Positions 1 through 12,424 are shown, counted from the first letter of the stretch. The stretch is DNA of 64,000 nucleotides from Moniliella sp. 'wahieum' (GCA_003971905.1 RSEE01000051.1:422058-486057), one strand, 5' to 3'. Notes: generated from the letters alone by a model not told the origin. Program-made: numbers and translations.

Positions 1-2503
1 AGCATCGTCCCCTTCTTCCATCAAGACGGGAAGCAAATCCGCAGGAATCCATCTTGCACCTCAAATACCCGTGCAAGACTCTGCATCACCAGCTTAACCA
101 CCCTCGTCAAGAGCGAAGAAGATCGGGAGAGGGACTCATACCCTGTACCCAAAAGGCAAAGATCTCCTGTGCCAAGGGCTCATTGAGAAGAATACTCTTC
201 ACAAGTAAGAAACCTGGCGTCCTCTCGGGGAGGGAGACCAGGCCAAAGCTAGCGGGAGTAGGGGCCAAGCGGAACTCGACGAGGCAACGGACAAAAAACC
301 CGAGGCAGGCAACGGTTACCTTCCATCTCTCTGAGGGATCGGCATACTCGCGCCCAGCAGCCTTGAGAAACACATGCTGAACAACAAAGTCGACGTAACC
401 GTCCGCCCCCTCTGTTATGCAAGGTACCACTGCCGTAAGAAGGTTCACCAAAGCCGTGGTGGCAGGGTAGGTCTGGCGCGCAGCCTCAACCCGCTCCAAT
501 TGGTAAATAGCACCCGAGGCTGCAATGTTCCGTTGCAAGCGAGCATCGAACGCCGATTTGCCCGTGCCCAGAAAGTCGGTAGTCATAAGGAGGGTCCACA
601 ATTCGTCTCCAATTGGCCCTGCTCCAGGGTTGTCCTGACGGGCAAAGGCGGCCAAAACGTTCAACAGGGCCGCTTTGAGTTCGACAGGGATGGGCAGAAG
701 AGCAAGATGGAACAGGTTCTTGATCACACGGAAGTCGGAGCGCTCGTACAGGGCGGTACGCGCGACTTGAGAGTAGTACACCACGTTTCGTAGCAGATCC
801 AAAAAGGCAACCAGCTGGCTCACCTCTCCTGCACGCATCTCCTGGGGTGGGGCAGTCTGTTCGTACAAGTCGGTAATATGCTGTACTTGCGCAAACAGGC
901 CCGACCAGGTAAGGAACCTATCATCCAAGTGATTGAGCAGGTTGTGGGCTTGCATCGCACTCCTTGGGCCAGAGGCCAAAGCAGCGAGCATGCCCAAGAG
1001 AGAAAGTCGGGTGCTGGAGTTGCTAGTGTCAACGGCCCATATTAAGAAACGAGTGGGGCGACCGGCTGCGTCGGTCCAGAAGGGCAAACCAGATTCAGGC
1101 CGCCCGGAACATAAAGTGGAGATTAATCAAACAGTTGTTGGATCCCATGGGGCTGTTCATCCTTCGTCTCGCCTCCTGATCGAGAGTACCCAGCTGGCGC
1201 TTTCCTCTCCCGCTGAATCTGCTTCAGCAGGGAAGCATCACGTCCACCACACCCAAAACTAGCGTTCAACTTGATTCAACACGTACGTCTCGAAGTCAGG
1301 ATCGAGTTCGACCGGGTTGGGGGGTGAGGGGAGATCGTTTTCCCATGCGCTGTCGGTGATCCTGTGGGTGCGGAAGGAAAGCACGTCGACGCTCAAAAAG
1401 GCAAACACACCCGAATGAATCGTGGTGGTGGCCAGGACCTGCAATTGTTCGACTTGGCGGGCTGCTTCGACAGAGGGGGCGGCGGGAGACGCTGAATGAC
1501 AGTCAAGATCCACTGCAACCCAAGACCGAAGCCAGATGTTTGCTTTTCCACTCTGCTGGTGTCGAGAGCCCGAGTTACTTGTGCGATTGCGTCGTTCTCT
1601 TCGATCCACGTCCCTGGACGCTCCAGTGCCTCCAAGGTAGAGGTCAAGACATAAATGGTGTTGGTGCCGAACTGGTCGGGGGAAGTGTGCTGCAACCACG
1701 AGAGAAGCGCGTGAATGTCGCTTTGATAAATGTATCCCGATAGGCACAAAAGAGAAAGGACATGGGCAGCTTCCTGTGCTTCCAAAGTAAGGTAGCTCAC
1801 CGTTTCTTCTTCTGGATCAAGTCATCGGGAACTGGGGCAGACCCGACGCTAACTTGATAAAGTTGCTTGTTCTGGTCCTGGGACGAGTCCAAAAGGGCCA
1901 ACAGGGAGGGTACCAAGCGTTCTGTCTTTCCTGTGGAAAGAGGAACGTCCAGTGACAAGGGAGATAAGGAATGGATCGAGTAGGTCCGGGAGGAGCGTCT
2001 GCTCTTGGCTGCGGGCATCCAAGACAGTAGCAAGGACCTGCTTTAGTGTCCCAAGCAGGGCCAGTTTTTCCCTGTGAAACAGGATACAGGCAGTGTGCAC
2101 GGTCCCTCTTCCCCACCTCCCGCGACTGGATCGGGCCACTTGCAAAAGGGACGCTGCATACCGCTCCGACACGTCCAGGACACAGGAGAGGAGCAAAGTC
2201 TGTTCCACCGACTCGGGGGAGAACGAGGTGCGGGTTCCGTCAAGGACAACCGTACCTACCTCCAAGGAATTAGTATGTATCCACAAGACCATAGGAGAGA
2301 TGAAACGCACCACTCTCGATCTCTTTGTGCTCCGCACGGCTGGGCGGACGCACGGCCCCCAAGGACGCCAGTTCTGGCTTGGCAGCATCCAGGGCGGTGA
2401 GCCAGGGCGGAAAACGGGCAGAAGGCGAAGCGCCGTTTTCGACGCCATCAGCGACGAGTCTTTGGAGAGCTTCGAAGCGCTCGGGAATGTAATGCGACGC
2501 CAT
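1..2503 (-). CDS. NUP192: Nucleoporin Nup192/Nup205, N-terminal part (partial, frame-broken)
   Basis: Nup192 is the large alpha-solenoid scaffold of the inner ring of the nuclear pore complex. The longest open stretch (1087-107) has the family's helical signature: FLTWSGLFAQVQHITDLYEQ, then LVAFLDLLRNVVYYSQVART, followed by LWTLLMTTDFLG. Further upstream, pieces in other frames continue the same protein: DLLDPFL near 2000-2030, LTLEAQEAAHVLSLLCLSGY near 1740-1800 and FETYVLNQVER near 1260-1300. I chose the start at MASHYIPERFEALQRL (ATG at 2503). The C-terminal half lies beyond the left edge. At least five frame changes interrupt it. For example, after SPDLLRS the frame shifts to LTRVVKLVMQSLARVFEVQDG and again to ADLLPVLMEEGDDA at the window edge. 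Family assignment rests on remembered similarity and is fairly secure; exact exon limits are not. Confidence 0.72.
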
Positions 2504-3786
2504 GGGGCAGAAGCCGCAACGGCGTGGCGGGCGAGGAGGGTGGGAGAGGTGGTGGGAGTCGGAGTTGGGGCAGTCACTGGCGGGTACATCGAGTATCCAG
2601 GCTGCCTCGCGTGTTGTTAGCACAGCGGAATTGGCGTTCCGCGTCTTCCGTCTATGCGTTCGGCGTTCGGCCGCTGGGCTTGGTTGAACAATGAACATTT
2701 CACCATCTGCCGTTTCGCCCGGATTCAGGTGGGACTGGCTGTGGGCTACGAGGTAGAGAACGCCATTTGGTCGATCCTTCTTTGTTCCGCTATCATGTTC
2801 GCGTTGCAACGAGTAGCAACAACAATCGGCGGCAGAGCGGATCAACTTAACATACAAACGAAACAAACAGGGCCAAACAGAATTGCATTGCGAAAGAGAA
2901 GATAGAAAGAATGTGGGGACATTGGGTGATGTGAAAAAGCTTGGGGCAGAAGCGCCAATTCACGACCTTTTTGTCCCTCTTCGCATTGAAAGCGTGCTTT
3001 TGGCAACTTTTTGACCCAGCCCGTCATGACCTCGACCGTCCTCCATCGACACCCAGCCAAGGAAGGGCGGAGAAGAAGAGAAGCTCGGGGTGAGCTTCGA
3101 AAGTGCCCACTGACAAAAAAAACAACTCTGCCTTGGTCAAAAAAGTAACAGGTGGGGGGGAGCTTGTTGTTTCCTTTGGGTTCAAACACATGGGGGTTCC
3201 ATATGTATATTGCTTCCATCACGGGTTGAGAGCCGGGGTAAGCCAAGAAGGTTGAGGGCGTCGGCAGGGTGGGTGGTGGCACAAAACCCAAGCAACGAAG
3301 GCACCCCGCTGGGGGTTTGGTGTGCCAGGAAGAAAAAGCGGCGAGCATGCTGAGGTAATCAAGGCCGAGGCAGACTCCGCTTGGGCGTTGTGGAGGCTTG
3401 GAGGGCCAAGATCCGTTCCGGCCAAATTGAACTTGAACGTTCGACTATCAACGTGTCACATGTCACATGTCAACGTTCAACGTTCAACGAACGTTCAATC
3501 GAACGTTCAAAGTACGTCAACGCTGGATCTGCAAATTGAAATCTGGGGTTGGATGCCAGAGGCCGGGGATACCAGATGATACCTCCGAACTGAGCACAGT
3601 GAGATCTGAGGACCCCACGAGAATGGGATGGGAGAGAGCCCCGGATTCAATAACCGGGACGGGTACAAGCCCCGTATTGATTTGATCTTGTTATGCCACG
3701 TGCGGGTCTGGTCTCCTGGCACTAGAGCTCCACACGGCCAGCCGCGCGCACGTGTCCCACCACCATCTCATCTGCTTGTCGCCACC
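2504..3786. promoter_or_regulatory. Divergent intergenic region NUP192 / ENT3-like
   Basis: About 1.3 kb between two divergently transcribed genes, so it should hold both promoters. No gene is supported here. The reading frame open upstream of the Nup192 start (to 2866) is not preserved-looking. It contains the short palindrome cluster listed separately at 3430-3516. A good translation context (GCCACC before the ATG) ends the region. Confidence 0.5.
3430..3516. repeat. ACATGT / AACGTT palindrome cluster
   Basis: Two overlapping TCACATG repeats (3456-3470) are followed by five AACGTTCAA-type units in both orientations up to 3511. Both cores (ACATGT and AACGTT) are perfect palindromes. The same two motifs recur in most intergenic regions of the window. 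Confidence 0.8.
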
Positions 3787-5318
3787 ATGAGCTGGGATCT
3801 AGACAGTCTTGGCAACAAACTCGCCAACCTGACTGTATACGATGTCAAGTCTCTCTACCGTCAGGCGCGCAACTACGCTCTCAACGTCTCCGAGATCGAG
3901 GCCAAGGTGGACGAGGCGACCAACTCGGACCCCTGGGGCGCTTCCACCACGCTGATGTACGAGATTGCCCAGGCAACCCACAACTATGCCGACGTTGGTG
4001 AAATTATGCAAGCCATCTTGCGCCGCTTCATGGAGAAAGAAGCGCACGAGTGGCGCGAAATCTACAAGGTGCGCCCTCCCTTGCCTCGCGTGTTGAGCTG
4101 CTTGTTCACCTGAAACGTATTGCCGTGGCCCAGGCGCTCGTTCTTCTTGAATACTTGGTCAAGAATGGGGCAGAACGAGTGGTGGATGATGCGCGGATGC
4201 ACATTTCGACCATCAAGATCCTTCGCAACTTCTACTACGTCGAGCCCGAGACGGCGAAGGATGTGGGTGTCAATGTCCGCACCCGGGCGACCGAATTAGC
4301 CGATCTGCTTGGAGATGTGGATCGCATCCGCTCCGAACGGCGCAAAGCGCGCGTCAACCGGGCCAAGTTCGAAGGAGGGGGTGGCGGCGGTGACTTTGTT
4401 CCTGGCTCGGGAGCTGGTCGTTTTGCTGGCTTCTCCTCTGACCAATACTTTGGCTCGGGTGGCTTGGCTGGCGGCCATACCTCCTATTCGGGAGGGGGTG
4501 ACGCAGGCACCTCCTCGTACGATGTTGGATACGACGAATACGACGCCGGTGCCGACGAAAGGCCTGCCCCGCGCTCGGCCGGCCGTGCACCAGCACGAAA
4601 GCCGGTTCTTCCTCCGCGGTCGGCCAAACTGCTACTGTAGCAACCCCAGCGCCGCCGGTCCTGTAGTGGCAGACTTGTTGGACTGGGAGGACAGCGATGA
4701 TGATAAACCCTTGCGCCCAGCGCCTGCAGCCGTCCCTGCGTCGGTCTCTGTCCCCGCCCCGATCACGAACAATACAAAAGGCAAGGCCGCAAGCCCTTTG
4801 GATGACTTTGGTGATTTCGGCGACTTCGCCACTTCGATCCCCGCTGCTGCGGCGCCCTCGTTGACTGCTCCGTCCCTAGCGCCGGCGGCTCTAGCTTCTC
4901 CTATGCCGATGTCCGCCGCGGCTCCATCCGTCCCGTCCGCTCTAGCAGCCGCTCCCGCCCCTGCGCCCGTGCAGCCCCCTAAGGCCAATGCAGCCATGTT
5001 TGACTTTTTGGCTCCGAGCCAGAGTGGGGGTCGAACGACAGGTCCGGGGGTAAGGATGGCTCAGAGGGATCATTTGTTTCTTCCGCTTCCTCATTCACTG
5101 GTACGGGCGGGACCAAAGCCACTGCTCCTGCAGCCCAAGTAACCAGCGCTGGCGGGTTTGATGATCTGTGGGCCGCAGCCGGCCCCAAAACGGCGCCGGC
5201 GTCCGAAGCGCCCAAGACTATGGCCCAGTTGGCCGCCAGCAAATCAGCCAATGCAGTGTGGGGTGGTGGGGCAGCACAAGGGGTCAGCAAGTCCAAGGAT
5301 GTGTTTGACTTGCTCTAG
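3787..5318 (+). CDS. ENT3: ENTH-domain clathrin adaptor, Ent3/epsinR type
   Basis: Epsin-related adaptors bind phosphoinositides through the ENTH domain and recruit clathrin and AP-1/GGA at the trans-Golgi network and endosomes. Residues 1-150 form an ENTH domain: LTVYDVKSLYRQARNYALN, the conserved EATNSDPWGAS, LRRFMEKEAHEWREIYK, then ALVLLEYLVKNGAERVVDDA and VNVRTRATELADLLGD. A 65-nt intron (4069-4133) splits it after REIYK. The rest is Gly-, then Ala/Pro-rich and disordered, with the acidic adaptor-type motif LLDWEDSDDD, a DDFGDFGDF stretch and a terminal DVFDLL clathrin-box-like end at the stop (5316-5318). The start has a Kozak context. The frame slips by one near 4629 (AAAC where AAACC restores the frame), again near 4655 and again near 5040. 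Resemblance to Ent3 rather than endocytic Ent1/2 comes from the ENTH sequence and the absence of UIM and NPF motifs. Confidence 0.85.
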
Positions 5319-5641
5319 GAGTCGCCCGCCGTGGAGCGTTCTAGAGCTTTGGGGCGACTAGCTAGTGTCGTCAACTTGCTATCATGGAGGGAAGCAGTGC
5401 GTCGACAGTAACGCTTGACACCGAGAGTAGAAGCGTTTGCGAACGTCGGTTCGATCTTGGTCTCACATGTGCGTGGGTCTTCTGGGTGATGCTCTATTTG
5501 GGCATGATGGTGAATGCGATGCCCAAAACGACACGTCAAGCCAGCACTCCAGCCATGGGGCTATGGGCATATATAGGAGATGGATGCTGGATACGTGGAT
5601 GCTGAACTGAAGGGAAGCTGCAAGTCAACCGTAGATGTGTT
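5319..5641. other. Intergenic, no gene seen
   Basis: 3' flank of the ENTH gene. No conserved reading frame, tRNA or clear repeat is visible. Confidence 0.4.
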
Positions 5642-6073
5642 ATGCTGGTCGCGATTCACGTACCTACGAAATCGTCAAACCACACCAGCTCATCTCCATT
5701 TGGCTGCAGGATGTATCGATGGTGTCGCAGCTGGGTGGTGCCAACGATAGAAGAGAGCGACAGCCCACTGCAATTCAGCCTCCTATGGGGTTCGCTTAGT
5801 TGGCCAGCCTCCCCTGTCGACACGGTTCCCCGAGAACGATATTGCGATCATCTGGTCCTCCTTCTCTTTCACCCAGAGGCCGCCACGCGCGCCTTTGTCA
5901 TCCACTGCCGCATCCGCAACGTCAACCAGTACTGGCACACCACGGAAAACGCTTTGATCGCGCTGTCTCCAGTGCGTGCTATTTTGCGGGTGCATGAAAA
6001 GCAACTCAATTGCCACTTGACACTGGTGTGCCCTAACACCAAGGCGTCTCTCCAATACACGAGCCTATCATGA
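5642..6073 (+). CDS. Hypothetical ORF, 143 codons
   Basis: I do not recognise this protein. The second half (about 5830-6073) has the C/G-ending codon use of the real genes nearby and reads RAFVIHCRIRNVNQYWHT, then LSPVRAILRVHEKQLNCH, ending SLQYTSLS. The first half looks less coding, so the true start may lie inside or be joined by splicing. It converges on the 3' end of the eIF3c gene, whose stop lies about 135 bp further on. It could be the 3' exon of a small gene broken by the one-base slips common in this window, or chance. Low confidence. Confidence 0.25.
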   Translation: MLVAIHVPTKSSNHTSSSPFGCRMYRWCRSWVVPTIEESDSPLQFSLLWGSLSWPASPVDTVPRERYCDHLVLLLFHPEAATRAFVIHCRIRNVNQYWHTTENALIALSPVRAILRVHEKQLNCHLTLVCPNTKASLQYTSLS

Positions 6074-6206
6074 CGAATAACTTCTACAAGATCTACTGGG
6101 GACCTCGCGAGAACATGGGAGGAAGGGGTGGGAGATGGTTCAGGACATGTTACAGTCAAAGCTTGCGGGCTGCTAGAGCCTTTTGGACCGACCCGAGAGC
6201 TTACGG

Positions 6207-8874
6207 CTATCTGACCCGGGAATCCGCGGGTGAACTGGTTGCGGTTTCGCGTGCCGCGACCCCGAGGGGCCGGACCGCCGCCCGACGGCGCTCGCCCAGG
6301 CCCGTAGTCTCCGGTGCAGCACCACCCGTGGCCTGGGCGCCCCGCTGCAACTCGGCGGAAAGCGTCTTCTCGTTGGTTTCCAGCAGGGCCGCCGCCTTTC
6401 CGCCAAGGCCGAGGCCAGGGGGTGCAGACGCGGTTGCGCCGCTCCCCGAGCGGAAGAGCCGGCGGGCAAGGTGAAGCGGACCACATTGTCCACGGCATCC
6501 AGCCTGGCCGACGGCAACTCGTCTGACCAGATCATTTTGCTCACCAGAGCACGGGCCTTGCCCAGCGGGATTCCAAACTGCGTGGCGAGCGACACGAGGG
6601 AAGGGTCTCATAGTGCGCCGCGTAGGAGAAGAGCCAGGTACGGATGCCAGCAGCTTGAATGTGCGCATCCAACTTGGCCAGCACCTTCTCCTGGTCCGGC
6701 AGCAGCGACCAGATCGTGATCTCACGGATCAGCTGGCTCGAGCTGGCCCAGTCCCCACCCTGCAGAGCCCGCGACGCAGCGATCACGTGGTCCCGCATGT
6801 TCTCGGGCGGGCCAGAGAAGACCTGCCGGTCGGCGTAGTCCAGCATCCGCCGGAGCGGGCGGGAGATGACCCGACGCCGGGCCGCCTCGGGGTCCATGCT
6901 GGCCGAGGCACGGGCCAGGTGGGGGATCTCGAGGAGCATACTGGCGGTGAGGTAGATGGCCTCGAGCAGTTCAAGGTTGATATGCAAGTGGAAGGGCACG
7001 GCAAGACGCTTCTCCGCCGCCTCTTGTTCAGGGGAGAGTTGGTTGCGCTCCGTCGCGCGCTGAGCTCCTTGAGCTAGCAGCTCTCGTGCCCGGCCATGTG
7101 CAAACAGTTCCTGCAGCGCCGCTTGGGCATCCTTCACCGCGCCCGCCCGGAACGCCGCCGCGCCCAGCTGAGCGACGACACGGTTGTACAAGATCTGCGT
7201 CGCAGCATCGGCACGGTGGATCGCTTCCTGGAGGTGGCTCATAAGGAACAAGTCGCGCGCGCCGTGGTAGCGCCCTTGAAGGGCGACATGGTAGACTTGG
7301 CACAACATCGAACGGGTCTTGAGCCGCTCCGCGTCAATTGCCTGGCTGGCATACAAGCGTGCAGAGCGCACGAACCAGGGCACTCGTCCCGTTAGGCGCC
7401 GCAATCACCTCGGGGCCGGAGTGACCTTGGAGACAAACGGCGCTGCCGAGGCGTACGTGTCAGCGACCGCGCGCTCAAGCGCCTGCGTGATGGGCTCTTG
7501 CTTCGCATAGACGTGCTCAAGACGACGCGCCAGCACACGGTCCACCGCCAGTCCCTGCTCACGCAGCTCAAAGTACAGCTGCGAACGGATGATGACAGCA
7601 TACAACCGCTTCTCATCTGCCAGACGCTCGACATACTCGGGCGTGTGTGGATCAATGGCGCGAAGAGAGGCGTTGAACTCATCGTCCAACCGTTCCACAA
7701 ACGAGACGAGGTTCCCGCGCACCGCCACAACGGGTCCCTCCCCGTTCACGTTGGGCTTGCGGTCCTCCTCATCGTCGTACTCAGGGGTCTGTTCCGCAAT
7801 GACGTAGCTCGGCTCGGCGGCGAGAATCTCAAACAGAGCGAGCAGGTCCTTGCGCGCCGCCTCCCACCGGTCCACAGGAAGGTACGCGTGGTTCGTACTG
7901 TTGTAGTCAAACCGGATCGCCAACAACGCCATCTGAACACGAATCTTCTGGTACGCTCCTGACGCCACCCCAGCCAACGCCTCCAACGTTGCAATCTGCC
8001 CGGCGCGGTCGGTCGTCTTGCGTCCACGAGCCTCCATGATGGCGGCCATGGTCTTGAACAGGCCTTCGGACGAGATAGTCGTCGTCTTCCCACCACGACC
8101 AACAGTCTCAAACCCGTCCTCGCCCGCCTGCTGAGCAGGCTCCACAACCGGAGCGCCAAAGCGAACGCCAATAGCACCGGCCGGGCGGGGAGTAGGGGCC
8201 ACGGGCGGGGGCGGAGCCTCAGTCTCGGCAATCGCCGCCTCGGCCTTTGCCACAAACGCATCCGAGTCCTCACGGAAAGCAGCAACCTCCTTCTCGTGCT
8301 CGCGAACCATTTTGCGGAGCTTCTGGGAAACCGTGTTAAGCGCACGCGCGTTGATAGCGTTCATCTGCTTTTTCTTGGGCTTGGCCTCGGTCGCGAGCGT
8401 GTCCAGCTCGGCAAGGGTGCGAATGAAGATAGGTCCCACTGGCTCGCCCAAGCTGCGCTGCCGGTCCGCCAAGCGCACAATCTCGTCCCATCCACGCGAA
8501 ATGGACGCCCAGTCGTTAATCCGCCGAGCATTGTTCAGACTGCTGGCCGCTGCGATCAGTTCCTCCGCACGCTTCTGCCGCGCCGACTTGACGACCTTGG
8601 GCGCATCGGAGTCCGAGTCCGAATCCGAATCGTCTCCGCCACGAAGGAAACGGTTCTTCTTGGCGGCACCGCCATCCTCGTCGCTGGACATGTCCTCGTC
8701 GGAATCTTCGTCTGAGTCCGAGTCGGAATCGTCGTCCGAGTCGGAACGCATGAAAGCATTCTTCTTTTGGGTCGGCTTGGGCGCCTCATCCTCCGAAGAG
8801 GAGAGGAGGGACTCCTCGTCCGAGTCGGACGACGAGCTCTCGCTGTCGCTGTTGACGCGGCGGAAGAAGGACAT
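6207..8874 (-). CDS. NIP1: Translation initiation factor eIF3 subunit c (Nip1)
   Basis: eIF3c is a core PCI subunit of eIF3, bridging eIF1, eIF5 and the 40S subunit. The start (ATG ending at 8874) opens with MSFFRRVN and a long Ser/Asp/Glu tract (roughly residues 8-120) typical of the family. Conserved segments follow: ISRGWDEIVRLADRQRSLGE, then the signature QVYHVALQGRYHGARDLFLM with SHLQEAIHRADAATQILYNR, and AHGRARELLAQGAQR before the PCI domain (LFSYAAHYETL, then SLATQFGIPLGKARALVSKM and IWSDELPSARLD). The span gives about 890 codons, like the human (913) and yeast (812) proteins. The frame breaks near 7412, where GGGG (CCCC on the coding strand) is one base short of restoring PEVIAAPNGTSALVRALCT, again near 7370, near 6590 and near 6430. 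The extreme C-terminus is uncertain. Both this gene and DBF4 upstream are transcribed leftward. Confidence 0.9.
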
Positions 8875-9737
8875 GGTGTGGTGAACGCAGCCCCTGGTGG
8901 GTGCGACGGCACGCAAGGCAGCAGGGGTGCGCACGCAACACTCCCCTCTCGCCTGTCGCAAAAAGCAGCAGAAAAAATCAGCACTGCAGGAGAGCGGCGT
9001 TTACGTAACCGCTCTTCCTTCTTTCCGGCACAGTCGCATGTTATAGGTCACATGACCAATGGGGTCCCAATTTTTCAGGTGGTATATATGCGCACTACGC
9101 ACACACACGCTTGGCATAATGCAATGCCATTAATGGCGGACAGGGTTGTCATAGTTTGGCTGATCTCGCTTCCATTTCCAATTTCTTCGTCTCGAGCGTC
9201 TCGCTCCTTTCCTGTTCCTTCCACTTCGCACCATGTCCTCTGTTCTTGCTTCTTCCCCACGAACGATTGCTACACCCCTTGGCCTAGTCCGATCCTGGTC
9301 TCCCTCGCCTTAGCCCCGACTGTGACAAGGGTGGTCGTTATCTAAAAGCTTGACATCAAGAACGCTAAGCAGACGATACCTATGAAGCAGCCACAACTTC
9401 ACGATGGAAGCCGGCGCAGAACGTATGAGGATGCAAGGGCGCTGCGGGACCACCCAGCAAAATAATTGACAGAAAAAAAGCGATCACACAGTAGGCGGGA
9501 AAGATCATTTTTTGTATTGTGAAAAGGGGGTATATAATGGGAGGGTAGACATAAGATATGGTCGCATATTTGATGCGCAAGTTGGGGACGTCTGTATGAG
9601 AGGGAGTAGGAGGATATGAGGAGATGAAAAATGGAAAAGGAAGGAGTATGGAAAGAATAACACAGAGAAAGGGGAAAAAGAATGCGAATGTGGTGTTAGA
9701 CGACGCCCAACACGAAGACGAGGAGTAAACATTGCGT
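8875..9737. promoter_or_regulatory. Intergenic region upstream of eIF3c
   Basis: Holds the eIF3c promoter and the 3' end of DBF4. A CCAAT box (9056-9060 on the + strand) overlaps a TCACATGACC stretch about 180 bp from the eIF3c start. Two TATATA runs occur near 9082 and 9530, but I cannot tie them to a transcript. No gene is supported. Confidence 0.35.
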
Positions 9738-11235
9738 TCATCCGTGCGCTGGGACGATAGCATGGGGACCTTTTGGACGCGAGAGAGATCTCAGCAGTGC
9801 ATCGATCTCTTTGAAGTTGTCGTCATTCCGCGCGAAGCGAAGGTGACGATGTGAGGTCTCATGTTCCTCTAGATCTTCAAACTTGACCCGGCAGTTTTCG
9901 CAGTATCCAGGCTTTTTGTCTTTAGCTCGGCGGTAGCGTGGACTCATAATGACCCCGGCCGCACGCAGTTCCATAAACTCACGTACGGCGCTACGCGGCA
10001 CTGATGGTGAGGATGGGGGTAAAGGTAGGCCGAATGGGGGATGCGGCCATGCGTGGCACAGACGGGGTTCCCTTTCCCCACGATACAGCAGCGTCAGGAA
10101 TGACAGAGACGTCTGGAACGACCGAAGCAGGCGAAGCTTTCATTCCTACCCACTTCGTCCACGCTGAGAAGGGGGATGCGTTCGCCAAGATGGGAGTTCG
10201 GGGGGAGGCATTGGCTACCAAACCCCCTGCCCCAACGTCAGACGTAGGCTCCTCGTTCCACGCGTTCTTCTGGTTTCGACTCGCGTCAATCATATCGGTT
10301 TGGTCGAGAATCACGCGAAGGGAACGCCAACTGTTCGGCGTCGTTTCTTTGCGCCGTCGCAAGGAGGGGCAGCAAAAGGGCATCGCCCCTCCCCGTCGTT
10401 GTACAGCACAGGCCATGGTGCTAGTTCGCCTTTTTGGGGGTAAGCAAACCTTTCAAAGTACACGGGACGGCAGGCTTGCGTTGCGTCTTCCACCAAGAGT
10501 GTAGCACAGTCCTTGCCCAAAGGGGCATAAGTTCCCGCCAATACATACTTCCTAGACTGGGCATCCCACGCATACTCGTACCCGTCCGCTTCAAGAGCCA
10601 ATGGGGCTGCAGTTGGACACTCGCTGTTGTAAGCCAATGCGGATGGGCGGGGCGGGGACGATGCAGAGGAATTGTCAGTAACCGCAAGGGTGTGAAGACC
10701 AATGTCGAGTGGCTGTTGGGCAACAGGTACTGAATCCACGAACAGATCGGTGGCACCATCAAAAATGTTGAGGACGGTGAGCAGCTCTGAAACGAATCCG
10801 GTGTTAGCAGTCGGATCTGACACAGTCTTATCTCTCAGTGGTGGCGATCAAAAACCTGAAAAGGGTATACGCACTGTCCCGCTTCCAGATGTGAATGTTC
10901 ATGCGGGTTGCTTTCGCCACAAGGCCATCCCTCTCGCTCAAGCGGGGCTGCATTTGCTTGGGAGTGGTGGCCAAATCATGGCTGATGCCTGCGTAAGAGA
11001 GTGGATTGTTGTTGGTGCGCTTGAGAGATGCAGGACCAGCAAGGACGAGATGGGTGCATTGCTGGCTGAAGCAATGTTCGACGCGTGCACCGTGTGCGGA
11101 AATGCGGCTGGCGATACGGGCATGTTCGTCTGCGTCGACACCGTCAAGGAAGAATGTGTAAGCGGGGAAGACACGGTGGTACTTGGTGCGATAAGAGTCC
11201 AGTTCGGCACGCATGTCGCGCTCGCGGACGGGCAT
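9738..11235 (-). CDS. DBF4: Dbf4, regulatory subunit of Cdc7 kinase
   Basis: Dbf4 activates the Cdc7 kinase, which phosphorylates Mcm2-7 to fire replication origins. Three family motifs appear in order. Motif N/BRCT-like region, residues about 15-70: VFPAYTFFLDGVDADEHARI, then FSQQCTHLVL, followed by MNIHIWKRD. Motif M: RKYVLAG, then LLVEDATQACRPVYFERF. Motif C, a CCHH zinc finger: YCENCRVKFEDLEEHETSH with the second His in HRHLRF. The start is MPVRERDMRAELDSYR (ATG ending at 11235). A 58-nt intron (10874-10817, GTGCGT to CAG) joins KRD to NPTANTGFVSELL. One-base slips lie near 10320 (between motif M and a Pro-rich linker) and near 10000, just before the zinc finger. About 480 residues, short for the family but with all three motifs. 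Confidence 0.87.
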
Positions 11236-12317
11236 AGTGGACCGGGTGAGGGGAGGATGAAAGGGTTGGAAGTTGTGCGGATGTTGGTGCGAGAGTGAGA
11301 GTAAAAAAGCGAGAGGATGAGGATGAGGATGAGAAGGAAGAGGAAGAGGAAAAGAGGAAGAGGAAAAGAGGAAGGGAAAGGGAAGGATGGTGGCAAAACG
11401 GACGACAGCGCCACAGGTCGTGTCCTGATCGGTATTCACTATCGTCAATAATCAAACACCTCTGTCAGCTCACACAGAGTATGAGCACTTTTGGAGTACT
11501 TTGAGTATTATATACAGTAGTGACTTACGACGCGCGGTATTGTAATGCGGCGCAGCGTGCTATCGTCGGTTTTTTGTGCGTGCGATCCACACTACGTTTT
11601 GCGGCGGTGTGGGTGCCTGAGCGCATCAGCGCATCAGCGCCTGGGCGCCTGGGCCCGGCCTCTGTTTGATGCATGCGAAGGCGCTGAATGTCGGGTCAGT
11701 GGTGAACGCCTGGTGTGCCTCCGGAGTCTGGACGAGCGGCGCAGGCAACCTTTTAATACTATCACTCTGGCTGAAGCTTGAAGCAAGCCCCTGGCTCTCC
11801 CGCGTGTCTCGGCCTTTTGCGTACTCGATGATATGGGCTGTTGGCTGCGCAAAGGGGGGAACTTTCTCCAGGGGCTGTCCCCCCTCTTATTGCCTGTGCG
11901 TTTGGCGTTGAGTGTTGGCTGAGATATTATAATCTCCTCGGTCCTGATCTGATCATCTAGATAAGATACGTATCGATCTGTCTGGTTGCTTGCTTACGCC
12001 GTTGCGTATGTCCTCTGTGCACTGCTGCAGGCACCGGACGCAGCACGGTGTAATGGGCTACTCAAAGAACGCTCACACAGCTCAGGCTCTCTCTGCCCTC
12101 TCATATTCACCGGCCGCGCGGCAGAGTTGCAACTGAAGATCTCAATGATCGGGATGAGGACGGGGCGGTTGGAGGGGGAATTCTCACTGAGATCTGAGGC
12201 CAGAAGCCATTTTCCACCCTTCATTAGGATCCAGGTGCTCCTCTCTGAGATCTGATGGCCATATCCTCCTTGATTGCGCTATGGAGTTAGCAATACTTAG
12301 TCTGAACTGGAACGCAA
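11236..12317. other. Intergenic, DBF4 promoter side
   Basis: Contains a purine-rich GAGGAA tract just upstream of DBF4 (11300-11390), near-tandem GCGCATCAGC/GCGCCTGGGC units (11617-11655) and GATCTGA motifs (11945-12260). No coding region is supported. Confidence 0.4.
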
Positions 12318-12424
12318 GACACTTTAGGGCAGTGGTTACCCCGTTCGCCTGCTATATGGAGCACCTTGCAACAAGGGCCAGCGAATCCTCTCTGAGGGCG
12401 TGAGTTCGAATCTCACAGGTGTCG
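12318..12424 (+). tRNA. tRNA-Ser (GCU) with intron
   Basis: Acceptor GACACTT (12318-12324) pairs with AGGTGTC (12417-12423), and G12424 is the discriminator. The D arm has GGG/CCC. The anticodon stem TTCGC/GCGAA encloses C-T-GCT-A, giving anticodon GCU. An intron of about 25 nt follows position 37. A long variable arm (TCCTCTCTGAGGGC) fits serine. The T arm GTGAG-TTCGAAT-CTCAC is perfect. TTCTTTT follows as a Pol III terminator. Confidence 0.92.

Noticed and set aside
5869-6498. 209-codon minus-strand frame overlapping the eIF3c 3' end
   Set aside because: Its right part is a shadow frame of eIF3c and its left part is antisense to the hypothetical ORF at 5642-6073.
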